Of a DNA stretch of 64,000 nucleotides, positions 23,595-34,690 are shown one piece after another. Source of the DNA: Limnanthes douglasii subsp. nivea (Eukaryota; Streptophyta; Magnoliopsida; Brassicales; Limnanthaceae). Position 1 is the stretch's first letter, and each line of letters begins with the position of its first letter. The notes beneath the pieces were generated by a model. The model saw nothing but the letters and a program-made list of their open reading frames with translations, made no database searches and was not told the DNA's origin. The position numbers and the translations under genes are program-made. Where the stretch lies: positions 125,162,376-125,226,375 of the forward strand of contig JAUPFV010000002.1 in NCBI GenBank assembly GCA_036936605.1, read 5' to 3'.

Positions 23595-26200
23595 TGCATT
23601 CACCGCGTGGTCGGATACTGCCAAGTATACATAATGTTTTTCTCATATTATTGGTTTAAATATAATTTTAAGGGAAGATAGATGCTTCTTGATTTCAAGG
23701 AACGCCTTATTGCAGTTTGGGGACTAGTTAAATTTCTTGGAATTTATCAATACTTTGAAGAATTATGCACACTTATCCAATGACCTTGATATGAACCTGT
23801 TTAAAGTTGTTAGCCTTCCGGTTAACACTTGAACCTCTTTCATGAATCTGGGAGGTTCCATAGCCAATAATGTATCTAGTTATGTTAGGCCAGTTTGAAT
23901 CTCTTTCTCATAAATTATATAACTTCAAAAAAAAATCTGGATTGCATGCCACAAGTGCACTTTTCTGGATTTAGCGTTAAATTGATGGCTTTCGGCTTTG
24001 GGAAATTTTCTTTGAGATCAAGAAAATAATCCTCCTCCCTTAGAATCTTTACCATCATTTCATCAATATACAATTTTATAATTTTCCCAATCTGAATGGG
24101 AAACATTTTGTTTACCAAGCGTTGGTAAGTAGCCCCAACATTCTTCAAACCAAAAGGAATTACTTTATAAGAATGCAACCCCAATGCAAGTGATAAATAT
24201 AGTATGATTATGGTCATTCAAATCCATTTGTATATGATTTTATCCAGAAAATGCAGCCATAAAAGACAACAACTTATTTCCATAAGTGAAATCTATCAAC
24301 TGATATATTCGAGGGACATGCCTTGTTGAGGTCTGTCAAATTAATACGTATTCACCATTTGCCCTTTTTTTACAAGCACTAGATTTGTTGTCCACAATGG
24401 GTACTGAGATTCCTGAATATGCTCTACCTTTGTTAGCATGTCTACCTCTTTAACAATAACTTTAGATATTTCTTAAGAATAAACCCTTTTTCTCTGTATA
24501 ACTGGGCCCCCATCGAATCATCTACATAATGATGATGGTTGGTGCACCTGTTATAGAACTGTGCTTTAGTTCCAATCATGACGGTTTTTTTTCCATTTGC
24601 AAAACTGTGCACTTTAACTTCTTCAATATGAATAACTACATTATGAGTCTCTCTTGGATCATCTATCTTGCTTGGATCTGATAGTCACTGCTATTCATTT
24701 TTAGCTGTCACATTTTCTAGAGACTTTGGAGGAATAGCGGTAACATATCATTCTCTGACCATCTTTTGAATAATCTGAACTATCCATACTTGGACTCTAA
24801 TAGTGTTTTTCAAGCATTGGTGAACCGTTGATGCAAAAACATGCATTTTTGATAGCCTAGATATGCCAAATATGGCATTATAAGGGGTGAGGCATTACAC
24901 CACTACAAACAAAACTCTTACCATTTTATTAAATAACCTGCCAAGAATTACTTCTCATTCGAACTATCCAATAACATCAGTAGAATGTCCCATATACCCC
25001 ACTATTGTTCTGTTTGATCGAATAATAACATACAGATTCTTCCTCATTTTATAGGTGGACATAAATAAAATATTAGCTGAGCTTCCAATATCGATCAAGA
25101 TTCGACGGTTTTCTGTTCCCTCGATAGATGTCTCGATTACCACAACATCTTCATATGGCCCAACAACATATTCCCTTATAATTGTATGGTCAAGCTAACC
25201 ACATGTCTTTTCTAAGAACAACTTGAAGGAATTGTCATTGTATCTCCTCCAAAAATAGTTAATGATTCAAAGAATATGACATAACTTGGGGACCCTTCCA
25301 CCATTTTCATATACCACATTCACTCGACCTTGATTCAAATCAGGATCCAACTATTCTAACTCCACATAGAATTTCTCAATAATCACCATTGAATTTCTCA
25401 AACCACCCCAAGTCATTGTTTTTTTTGCAGGTAACTGCGTCAGCCAATTCTCCAGCTAACAATCCTTGTCTAAGTGAAGTTATAGCTACATGTTCAAAGC
25501 AGTCTACCAATCCATATTTGGTATTCATAAGATATTGGATATAATCCTTTAAGGATTCATTGGGGTGCTGCAAGTAGTGGATTATAGTGTCCTCATTTCC
25601 TCTAAGCTCTTTGCTTCCCACAAATTATCTTCGGAAGGCCATCTAGAACGTGTCAAAGTTCTTCATCGACATTTGCGGTAATATTTTATACCATTTTAGG
25701 GGGCTATCCTTGTCTGATAAAAATTCCATACATACTAACTTGTCATCATCATCAAAACTTATCATGAAATTCCTAAACTTCTCAAGATGGTTATCGGGAT
25801 ATTGGCTCTCATCATATTTTTCCATTTTTAAGATATCAAAACGCTTAAATAGATGTTCGGAGAGGATTTTCAAAGATAAAGACGATTGCCTCTAATTATG
25901 TTTGTGACTGAACATTTAATCCTCATTAGAAGTGGTAAAAGTCAAATGCTTGGATTGAACAACAAATTGATCACTTAACAAACCATGCATGATATGGTTA
26001 ACTGACCCCTTCATATTTCTATGATATTCTTTCTTTTAATATTTACCATTTTAGCTCATTTTATTTCCTAAAGAATCATGCTTACTTGTCTTATGGTTTT
26101 TATTTGAATGTTTCTTAGATCAAAGCTTTTTTTTCTTACAACAATGATCATTGCTCGAAGAGGATGAGGAAATTTAATTTCAAACCCGGCGCTTTAAATA
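23595..26200 (-). pseudogene. Decayed Ty3/gypsy element (gag to RT/RNase H), minus strand
   Basis: Read from the right, gag appears at 25,873-25,643 (FDILKMEKYDESQYPDNHLE, then KWYKILPQ) and 25,621-25,376 (RQGLLAGELADAV). A protease region follows at ~25,250-24,850, then RT: YKVIPFGLKNVGATYQRLVN, LYIDEMMVKI (Y-x-D-D box altered to Y-I-D-E) and KAINLTLNPEKC (24,217-23,915). Beyond that come broken VQVLTGRLTTLNRFISRSLD-like and KKHLSSLK segments to 23,595. RNase H and integrase are missing. Stops and frameshifts occur throughout. The domain order and wording match the Tat-type elements further right. Confidence 0.88.
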
Positions 26201-26479
26201 CAAGTTGAATTTTGTAAATCTATAAACAATTTGTATCTTATCAAACCCATTCAAAAGTCGGCTATATTTTGTAAAAAAATTTAAAAAATTATTTAAAAAA
26301 TTATTATTAATTATTTGTCAAAATGAGGGCCTGTCTGCATTTCATGAACCATGATCCAAAGAACTTCGAAGAAAAAATTTATACGTCATGTTTTGGATTT
26401 CATTATTCACGTATCTTATTCATCTTTTCCCACTATGGTCTTCAATAAGATAAGGATTAAATTGGTATGGAGGGTATTT
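26201..26479. other. 5' leader / LTR side of the decayed gypsy
   Basis: No coding potential is visible. It lies upstream of the minus-strand gag and directly abuts the insertion site of the younger Tat element. With 34,369-34,690 it probably formed the older element's LTR region. Confidence 0.35.
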
Positions 26480-26484
26480 ATGGT

Positions 26485-26775
26485 TGGTAAGAATAAAAGT
26501 TGAATTGAGAAAACAGAGAACACAAGTATCCACAGAGAGAATTTTAGGTAGTGAAAGTAATATTTGCTTCTGATTATTTCATAGGTGACAATAACCTCTT
26601 CAGCCTCTTTAAATAGGCTTAGTAAGTTAGTTAGAAGAGCGGTTACATAAAGGGTTATTTACAGCTCAGCCCCTATCTCTCTTATAAGGCTTAATTAAAC
26701 CCTATATTAATAGAACTTATCAATTTAGTTCTTATTAATTACATTTAGGTCCCTAAAGAATATATTTCCTTATCA
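26485..26775 (-). repeat. Tat-1 3' LTR
   Basis: Starts tggtaagaat and ends ttccttatca on the plus strand. It differs from the other LTR at two positions (aattaaaccc against aattaatccc; ttatcaattt against ttattaattt). Confidence 0.96.
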
Positions 26776-26854
26776 GTAGCCCCCTTAGTTCTTATAAAGA
26801 CAATTTTATAAGAACTATTCAGTCTTCGAACATCACTCCAAGTGATAACTTGCA

Positions 26855-27030
26855 ACTTCACTTCGAATCTAAGAATAAGTGCAAATAGACTCTCTATTCA
26901 CTTCGAATCTACTAACTTGAGATACAACCATTCTTTCACTTCGAATCTGCTAACTTAGAATACAATCTTGCCTCCACTTCGAATCTACTGACTAGAGATG
27001 TAACTTTACTTATGCTTCGAATTTTCTGAC
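26855..27030. repeat. ~39-bp imperfect tandem repeat in Tat-1
   Basis: cacttcgaatctactaactt-like segments recur about every 39 bp (near 26,862, 26,900, 26,938, 26,977 and 27,017). They lie between the 3' LTR and the start of the plus-strand gene, upstream of its CCAAT and TATA boxes. Confidence 0.75.
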
Positions 27031-27108
27031 CCCTACTTGAAAGATTGACTAGACCCCTCTTGATAGGTCTGTGACACAACACGAATTCTCCCACGTTTCA
27101 CATTCCAC

Positions 27109-27176
27109 CCAATGAGAACAACTCACTGGTTTTGCCTCTTCAACTCCTCAACGTCATTTTTTTTAACTATAAATAC
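27109..27176 (+). promoter_or_regulatory. CCAAT and TATA boxes of the Tat-1 antisense gene
   Basis: CCAAT at 27,109-27,113 and CTATAAATA at 27,168-27,176 stand about 60 bp apart, ahead of an AT/C-rich leader and the preferred start codon at 27,336. They point to Pol II transcription of the plus strand, opposite to gag-pol. Confidence 0.6.
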
Positions 27177-27335
27177 TCAGCTCCACCTTTACTGAGAACT
27201 TTTTGGATAAACCACTTCTCTCTTAAACCATCTTCATCTTGTTCTTTATCAATCTCCATCTTCATCTTCTACTACCTTCCCAGAAACATCATTCCTTCAT
27301 TCACAAAGAACAACCTCCCAGATTTACATCTTTAT

Positions 27336-30185
27336 ATGAGAAAGTACCCTACTTACAAAAGATCTAAACCTAAAAATCGAAAGAAACCAAAGAAATCTCT
27401 ATTCCCTGGTTCTAGCAACCAAGTATTTGGAGCTTACGATTATCTTTGTATTTCAAAAAGAGCTAAAGAATACAAGGCTGCTGGGTTAATCTACAACGGT
27501 CCTCATTCTTCCTCTACCACCTTCAAATACGGTAACTTCGATCCCAATCTTGCTACTTCATCTTCACCCTTAGCTTCAAACCCAGAATCTAGCCAAGAAC
27601 CTTTTCCTCCTCGAAATCAACCTACTTCTCCACCATTAAGACCTCATCGAAAATCTAAGGGTGTCACTTCTGATAAACCACCAACTGACAAAAAACCACA
27701 ACCCAAATCACCTATCCTACAATTCGAAGCAACTAAAAAACTTCAACCCAAATCACTTACCCCTCAATCCGAAGTTGTTAAAGTTAAACGTAGCCACAAA
27801 TCAACCTTTCTAGCAATGGGTGATGATGCAGAGACCTCCTCTCCTCCCCCACAAGAAATGGTGGACGCTACTCCAGAGAATAGTCAACCATCCTGTGACT
27901 CAAACTGAGACTCAAATTCGAAGTCGTCAGGATGAAGCTACCGATGAAGACAATAACAAAAAAAATGATTCGGAAGCCACTGAGTCTGATGCCGAAGAGG
28001 AATCCGAGGCTGACGGGGTAATCCCCCCACAAAGAAATCGAGGAAAGAAACCTCCCATTACCCTCCCCGAGGACGTTGCTGCTTTGGTTCAGGAGAACCT
28101 TCAACCACTTTGTCCTCGGTACATTCTTTCCCTGAAAAATGTACAATACACCTACTACCTCGAATCAGAAAAAGAACAACCCAAGAAACTATGGGGGCTA
28201 GCAGACAATGTTGTTCTTCGACTACCAGAAGAAGGAGAAACACCTCTGAATTGTCAGAAGGATGAACTGGTAGTTTACCCCGAGCTTTTCAACTGGGGAC
28301 TTCGATTTCCCCTCGATCCAATGATAGTGAGGTACTTCGAGATTCATGGGTTGTGTCCAACACAAGTCACTCCAAACCAGCTGTTCACCTTATTCTCTGC
28401 TATCATGGTGTCGAGGCTAGGAGGCATCCCCCTCGAAATAGAAGACTTCATCTCGCTGACCAAAATCTCTAATGGGCCAGTTTTACCATTCTACTACCTA
28501 AGCCTGGAGGATGATCTGAAGATTATCGATGACCTCCTCGAAGCTGATAAATTTTGGAAGCAAAATTTTGTCTTTTTATCAGGAGCTTGGGAAAATGGCA
28601 AAGATATTTCCGATGCCAACCCCTCAAAACTCACTCTCACCTGGAGAGATAGCAGTAAGTAACAATTTTTTTTTAAAACTTTGTTAAGCCTAGCCCAATC
28701 AACCAAGTTCACTTATCTAACTGTTTATTCTCTTCTCTTTTTTTAGAAATTCTGAGGAGGTTTAAAAGTCGTCGAAAATCTGCAAAGGTGATCTTCCAAA
28801 AAATGGCTGAGTGGGCAGAAAAAGCATGGGGAAATGGCTTTCACTCAGCCTTTGAACCAATCAATTTTGTCAACAGCCATCTCTGGCGCATATCCTTGGG
28901 GGCTGACTTCCCTGAAGATCCGATGATCCCCCCAGATCCTATTAAAGTAGTTCAGAGAATACTTGCACCGGATGGGAAAACCTACCTTCCCACCAGGAAT
29001 CGAAGTGAAAGTCACTTGCCACAGAAGAAGAAAGGAAAACAAACCCTCAGAAGACCCAACACAAGCAAGGTTAATCCTTCCAAACATTCGAAGCCTGCTG
29101 GAAAACGAAAAGTGTCTGCACCTCAACTTCCTCCAATATCCAAAGAGGACGAACCTACACCAAAAAATAAAAAGAAAGAGAACAATACTCTAAAGAAGAA
29201 AAAGAAGAAGTCCGCTACTCCAAAGAAAAAAAACGAAGCCGACATTCTGGAAGAAGTATTAGCCTCCGAGGTGCATGAAAAAATCTTTGTTGAGGAAAAT
29301 CCTCAAGGGGGATTGACACTAGGAGATAGCCAGGAAATTGATTATCTTAACCTCGAAGATTTTAATTCGAGCGGAGATTTTGCAGCCACTGGTGAAGATT
29401 TTCGACCTATCAATACCATTCCATCAACTTCTACCGATGCTGCCACAACTTCAAAATCTAATGCAATCGTTCCTGTTCATCAAAATCTAATGCATCATCA
29501 TCCATCGAACTTGCCCAATCACGACAGATCCGATGAGGTAACTTCAATTCTTCGACCTTTTACAAAATTAAGTGCTGCAGCCAAAAAATTATGTGAAGAG
29601 GTGAACAATTCTCATACTCAATTGGAGCTCCTTGCACAAGAGTTAATCAAGAGCAAAAAGGAAACAGAGTCTGAAAAGGCTTCGAAAAACGAAGCACTTC
29701 AAAATTTCGAAGCTGAAAAAGGAAAGCTTCTCAAAGAACATAAAGAAGAAATCGAAGCTTTGGAGGCTGCTCATCGACTGGCTCTTGAAAATCTAAAGTC
29801 TCAACATTCTACTGTTATTTTTGAAGAAAAGAAAAAATCTACCGATGCTGAGAAACTTGTTAAAGAAACTCAGGAAAAACTGGAAAATTGCCAAACTCAA
29901 TTGACTACGCTTCGAACAGGATTCGAGGAAGAAAAGAAGGCTGCCGTCAAAAAGGCCGAGGCCGCTGTTGGTTCTGTGATGCTTAATGGTATCAAGAAAG
30001 CTCAAACTGATACAGCTATCAAGCTTCTTCGAGAAGTTCATGCTGCCTATCCAAGGTTGAACTTAACAGACTTTTGGAAACAAGTTCCAGAAGAAGATCG
30101 TCCAAGGGAAGCATTCGAGGTGCTATCAAGCTCCTCAGAAGAAGACAATGCTTCGGAAGGGTCATCGGAAGAAGAAGATGACTAA
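27336..30185 (+). CDS. Tat antisense gene with transposase_28-like domain and coiled coil, two exons, one frameshift
   Basis: The gene runs opposite to gag-pol between integrase and the 3' LTR, where Tat elements often carry an extra ORF. I prefer ATG 27,336 (MRKYPTYKRSKPKNRKKPKK) because the longer frame from 27,132 starts before the TATA box. Order: basic, P/S-rich N-terminus; acidic linker (DEDNNKKNDSEATESDAEEE); then a domain with LVVYPELFNWGLRFPLDP, RYFEIHGLCPTQVTPNQLFT and LSLEDDLKIIDDLLEADKFW, like the putative gypsy-type transposon domain (Pfam Transposase_28). After the intron come an EWAEKAWGN segment, a K-rich stretch, a long coiled coil (~29,570-29,960) and an acidic SSSEEEDD tail. 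The reading frame shifts once in the 27,811-27,908 overlap, most simply by one extra base near 27,890-27,905. Otherwise both exons are open, about 917 codons in all. Its function is unknown. It is unusually intact beside the damaged gag-pol. Confidence 0.8.
28655..28746 (+). other. Spliceosomal intron in the Tat-1 antisense gene (92 bp)
   Basis: The left exon ends TGG AGA GAT AGC A, then GTAAGT. The intron is T-rich and ends CTTTTTTTAG, followed by AAATTCTGAGG. Phase 1 joining gives an open frame (W-R-D-S-K-I-L-R-R), whereas reading through meets TAA at once. Two other copies of the gene have a GT at the same codon and phase (42,935 plus; 60,220 minus). Confidence 0.88.
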
Positions 30186-30328
30186 ACAAAAGATTATACA
30201 TGTCGTGCTTGTTTTTTGTGTGTTTTAATTAAGTAGGTTTCTCCTTTTTGTAAGCTTCATGTTTTATCCGACGAAACAAGCAACTTTCTTAATATTTCAA
30301 ATTTCTGGTGCACTTATTTAAACTTGTC

Positions 30329-30479
30329 ACTTCGAAAATTAGATGTACTTATAAATCGTGGCACCTTGAAAATTAGATGCACTCATAAGACGTGGCACCT
30401 CGAAAATTAGATGCACTCATAAGACGTGGCACCTCGAAAATTAGATGCACTCATAAGACGTGGCACCTCGAAAATTAGG
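30329..30479. repeat. 34-bp tandem repeat in Tat-1, ~4.5 copies
   Basis: The monomer contains cctcgaaaattagatgcact and cataagacgtggca. The last copies are identical and the first diverged. It sits between the 3' end of the antisense gene and the end of the integrase fragment, the same slot as the minisatellite at 59,215-59,470 in Tat-2. Confidence 0.9.
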
Positions 30480-30708
30480 TTGTTTCTTCAAAGCTATGGC
30501 TTTAGAAAATTATTCTTGGTCAACTTTCAAAGATGATCAGTCTTTGCCAAGTTACCAAAATAATAAATCACTCATCATTACTAAACAACCAATGGCCAAC
30601 AGAGATTTTATTATAAAATTCAATATTAACCAGACACCTCATTAAAACCTTTCTGGGCCAACAGATAAAGAAAGAGTATGTCTGTTTGCAAAAATTCGAA
30701 GTTCAATT

Positions 30709-31260
30709 TTACTCACAGTACAATTTCAAATGCTCTATATTCCAAGGATGTTTGAGCATCCTTCCCTCACGATCAAACAACCTGTAGGAACCTGGCTTGA
30801 CCTTGATTTTGACTTCATAAGGACCCTCCCAATTCGGAGCCAATTTTCCGAGGTGCTTGTCCTTAGTATGAAGAAATACTTTTCGCAACACCCGATCGCC
30901 AACCTTGAACTCTCTCCTCTTAACTTTAGCATCGTACCTGCTTCTCATTAAGGTTTGGTAATGGACCACATTCAAATGCGCTTTGACCCTTTTTTCCTCT
31001 AACAAATCAAGCTCAACCCTTCTAGCTTCATCATTATCCACGTCGGAATATCGTAATAACCTGTAGGAAGGCAACGTAGATTCAGCAGGGCACACAACGT
31101 CCATTCCATACACCAAAGAAAAAGGAGTCTCTTTTGTGGCCTCTCTAGGGGTTGTTCTATATGCCCACAACACTTCTTGAAGATAATTTGGCCATTTTCC
31201 AACTGCTCCTGCCAAATTTTTCTTCAAACCATCCAAAATAGATCTATTTGTAACTTCCAC
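30709..31260 (-). pseudogene. Tat-1 integrase C-terminal fragment
   Basis: 183 codons on the minus strand. They begin at the end of the integrase core (KNLAGAVGKWPNYLQEVLWA, then YRTTPREATKETPFSLVYGM) and run through the C-terminal domain (FKVGDRVLRKV; LGKLAPNWEGPYEV; then HPWNIEHLKLYC). The catalytic DDE core and zinc-binding N-terminus are absent, removed with RT and RNase H. Confidence 0.9.
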
Positions 31261-31470
31261 CTGCCCATTTGCTTGGGGGTGGAAAGGAGTAGAAAAGCAT
31301 TATTGTATTCCTTTCGAAAAGCAAAAATAATCCATTTCCATTTGCTTAGGGTGGAAAGGAGTAGAAAACCATCCAAGAAAAGCATTGTTGTATTCTATAG
31401 GGGTTGTTCTATATGACCTCGGATCATCAATTCCCTCATCTGTACCACCAGAAGACAACCCCCCAAACTG
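31261..31470. other. Deletion scar where RT, RNase H and integrase core were lost
   Basis: Only ~210 bp separates protease from integrase. aggggttgttctatatg occurs on both sides (31,148-31,164 and ~31,400-31,416). A catttgctt, gggtggaaaggagtagaaaa block occurs twice (~31,268 and ~31,340). The short direct repeats suggest deletion with local duplication of integrase-derived sequence. Confidence 0.75.
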
Positions 31471-33699
31471 CTAATTCTCCATTGGATCATCAGTACTTTT
31501 GCCACGTAGTCTACACGCAGCAGCGTAACACTCTCTTGCCACCTTTTGATCACTTCGAACTACGCCGACTCGATCCTCGATCACATACTTCAAACATTGA
31601 TGAACCGTAGAGACTATAGCATACATTTTAGCCAGCCACGACCTTCTAAAAATAGCATTGTAGCTCGATGGACAATCTACCACCATAAAAAGTACTTGTA
31701 CTTTCTTTTTGAATGGCCCCTTTCCCAAAGAAATCTCACCTTCGAACTCCCCTATCACATTTGTTGTTGCGCCAGTAAACCCAATGATAGTTCTCTCTGA
31801 TCTTTCTATTCGAGGCAGAGCGGTTAATCTATCATATGTTGATTTGAACAACACATTAGCAGAGCTCCCGGTATCAATCAACACTCGTCGAATCTCCACC
31901 CCACATACTTCTGCTCCTATGACCACTACATCTTCATATGGCCCAGTAATTCCTCTCAAATCATCCCCATCGAAAATTATAAAGGGGACATCCTTCTTGT
32001 TGCTTAGGTGTGCCGATGCTCCTCCCTCAATTTGATGCGTTAAATTCACTATATGTCTCTTCCTCGAATTATTAGTGTTGTTAGTCATTGAATCTCCCCC
32101 AAATATTGTCAGCGACTCAAAGAAAGCACACAAATCTCGAACACGTCCTTGACGCATCAGCTCATCTACTGACATCAACAATAATCGACTAGGGTCTGGG
32201 TCGACATATTCCGAAGCCACATCAAACTCATCATCTGCAGCATCTAAAATCATCAGTGCAGTTTCCTGCTTAGAATTAGGATTACCAATTTTCTGAGTTA
32301 CAACTTTAGCATTCTTTTTGACATATTCCAGCAACTTTCCATTTTCTATCAGAATCTGCATCTCCTTTTTCAAAGCAATACAATCATTTGTATCATGCCC
32401 AATATCATCATGATACCTGCAGAACTTGTTATTGCGTTCCTCTCTTGGCCTATTAATCGCTGGTGGCTTTCTGAAATTTACTGTTCCCCTGGTTTTCTCA
32501 TATATCGAAGCCATACTTTCAGTCAAATCCGCATAATATTCTTGTCTTACCCACAAATTCGATCTGGATCTGAACTGTTGTTGATTATTAGAGTTGTGTT
32601 GATTATAACCCCCTTGGTACGAGCTCGAAGAACCCCCTTGGTATGAATTCGAACCTCCTCGATTAGAAACATTTTGATTACCCCTCGGGCGCGATGAGTT
32701 ATTGTTCAAAGTGTTCACTTGACTATTCCCTTTCTGAATAGTACTGCCTCCTCCTCGAACCCGCTTCGACTCTTCGACCTTGATCTGATCTTCAACCTGA
32801 GCCATGAGAGCTCCAAATGTTAATGCCCTACGCCTTGTAGTCTCATCTGCTAAATCTCCTGGCAACAATCCTTGTCTAAACGCCGCCATAGCCACCACCT
32901 CTTCACAATCATCTAGTCCAGGTTTTGTTGACACAAATATTTTAGTATAATCCTTTAACTTTTCTCCCACTGCTTGCTTGCATTGTATTATCGTATCTCC
33001 ATTAGCTCTCATTTCTTTGCTTCTCACAAATTGTCTTCGAAAAGCTGTGTAGAAGCCTTTAAAATTTGCAATTGACTCCTTAGGAATCTTGTTGTACCAT
33101 TTTAGTGCAGTTCCCTTGAATGTCTAAGAGAATACTCTACACACCAATTTATCGTCGTCTTTGAAATTAGTCATATAGTTTTTGAATTGTTCTATATGAT
33201 CATCGGGATCTTGAGTTCCATCAAACTTGTCAATTTTGGAAATGTCAAACCGCCTCGGAAGCGGCACAGATCTAATCTCCCTGATCAATGGTGAGTCCCT
33301 CCAGTCGACTCCTTGAACATATTGGTCTTCGTTTCTCATCCCCACAGTAGCATATAAACTTGACTCACCTTCATATTTTCGAGGCGAATATTTCCGAGGT
33401 GAATATTTCCGAGGCGAATATACTCGCCTTTCCTTCGTTTGCCTTCCTTCCTTATACACCTTAGCTGGCCGGAGTTCATGTCCTCCTCCTCTTGAATGGC
33501 CTCTAGAATGTTCGTACCTCGGTGTTTCATCTGACTCCAAATTTTCGAAATCCTCTTCATCACTAGAGTCCACATACTGTCGCTTCTGCAACTTTTCTTT
33601 TCTTTTAATTCCACTATACTCTTTTTTTTCGCTCAAAACGTGTTTTATGATGTTCATATTGAACGTCGCCGTCGTCATTTGACGGATCCGACTGATCAT
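31471..33699 (-). pseudogene. gag-pro: Tat-1 gag (main part) and protease, one internal stop
   Basis: A minus frame is open from 33,699 to 31,471 except for TAG at 33,124-33,126, where a related gag (54,226) has Gln, so one C-to-T change explains it. It holds an R/S-rich N-part with SPRKY repeats, a retrotransposon gag domain (FDISKIDKFDGTQDPDDHIE; RQFVRSKEMRANGDTI; RQGLLPGDLADE), a Q/G/S-rich linker, and a zinc knuckle-like C-x2-H-x4-H-x4-C (CRYHDDIGHDTNDC). The aspartic protease has active site LIDTGSSANVLF (31,864-31,875 region). It gives virion-like particle protein and processing activity in autonomous relatives. The protease motif is intact. Confidence 0.92.
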
Positions 33700-33934
33700 C
33701 TTGATCGCCTCCTGCTATTTTAGACCTAAGTCTAGCGCCATTATTATTTTCCTTCTTTTTCACCAATTCATCAAGCTCTGCCACTTTTCTTATCATCTCA
33801 TTCATTTTACCTTCGAAATCAAATTGGTATGATTGAGTTGGAATTGACTTACCTGCCTCTTGCAGATCAGATTTCAATGTTTCCATACCCTTTTGAACAG
33901 ATGGATTGTCACCTTCTTCTGAATTCATCTCCAA
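33614..33934 (-). pseudogene. gag: Tat-1 gag N-terminus, frameshifted
   Basis: Starts MEMNSEEGDNPSVQKG near the 5' LTR and continues as an acidic/charged stretch with a helix (GKMNEMIRKVAELDELVKKK). It leaves frame at an eight-base homopolymer (T8 on plus, 33,622-33,629), after which the main gag frame takes over. A one-base length change in that run accounts for the break. Confidence 0.85.
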
Positions 33935-34072
33935 TCAGCGAAAAACTAAACAAAATATTCCAGAAAACGAAAAGAAACTCGAACGAAAAGCTTCAGAAAA
34001 CGAAAAAACTCGAGACTTGATTTTTTATCTATCGATCAAGGTATCTTCGCCCCCCTCCTTCTAGCGCCAATT

Positions 34073-34363
34073 TGGTAAGAATAAAAGTTGAATTGAGAAA
34101 ACAGAGAACACAAGTATCCACAGAGAGAATTTTAGGTAGTGAAAGTAATATTTGCTTCTGATTATTTCATAGGTGACAATAACCTCTTCAGCCTCTTTAA
34201 ATAGGCTTAGTAAGTTAGTTAGAAGAGCGGTTACATAAAGGGTTATTTACAGCTCAGCCCCTATCTCTCTTATAAGGCTTAATTAATCCCTATATTAATA
34301 GAACTTATTAATTTAGTTCTTATTAATTACATTTAGGTCCCTAAAGAATATATTTCCTTATCA
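34073..34363 (-). repeat. Tat-1 5' LTR
   Basis: Same length as the other LTR. gag follows on the minus strand, so this is the promoter-side LTR. The TSD atggt follows at 34,364-34,368. Confidence 0.96.
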
Positions 34364-34368
34364 ATGGT

Positions 34369-34690
34369 AAAGTGGTGGATGCGTATTAAATGTGAGATAA
34401 AAAGTAGAGAGATAATAGAGTTGTTATATTTAATGTTTGGATAGATAAAAGTCCATATGTCTTAAATGTTTATCTTAAATGCCTTTATAGGCTAACTTTA
34501 GGTTAATGCCCCAAATGGGTTGGGTCATGGGCCAAGCCCAAAGACCGAAAAGCCCATTAACCATTATTCATTAACATATTTACACGAAAATAATAATAAG
34601 TACATTTGCGCTGGGATCACTAAGTCAAAAGGTAAATGTGTAGTATTTGCCTTAGGTCAATATTGACCCTCAAAGAATTTCTGACCCTCT
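34369..34690 (-). other. Probable LTR remnant of the older gypsy element
   Basis: On the minus strand GCCTATAAAGGC lies upstream of a stretch resembling 20,880-20,910 (taaatgtgagataaaaagta, gagagataat). It continues the sequence interrupted by Tat-1 (…gtatttatggt | aaagtggtgg). A gggttgggtcatgggccaag stretch follows. LTR ends were not defined. Confidence 0.4.

Larger units (their letters stand above)
26485..34363 (-). mobile_element. Tat-1: non-autonomous Tat-type Ty3/gypsy element, complete ends
   Basis: Bounded by 291-bp LTRs (26,485-26,775 and 34,073-34,363), TG...CA, with only two differences, and flanked by the 5-bp target duplication atggt (26,480-26,484 and 34,364-34,368). The sense strand is minus. 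Next to the right-hand 5' LTR the minus strand reads ATTTGGCGCTAGAAGGAGGG, a primer-binding-like sequence. Next to the left 3' LTR is a G-rich tract (AAGGGGGC). The order on the minus strand is gag-protease (33,934-31,471), a scarred deletion, integrase C-terminus (31,260-30,709), a minisatellite, and then a large gene on the opposite (plus) strand (27,336-30,185). RT, RNase H and the integrase core are absent, so it cannot transpose on its own. The LTR match makes it the youngest datable insertion here. Confidence 0.95.

Noticed and set aside
27132..27335. Upstream extension of the Tat-1 antisense protein to 27,132
   Set aside because: It would start before the TATA box and reads as low-complexity hydrophobic sequence. 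ATG 27,336 begins the basic segment.
26480..34368. Tat-1 plus-strand ORFs as a host gene invaded by LTRs
   Set aside because: Homologues lie in the same place and orientation in Tat-2, so the gene belongs to the element.
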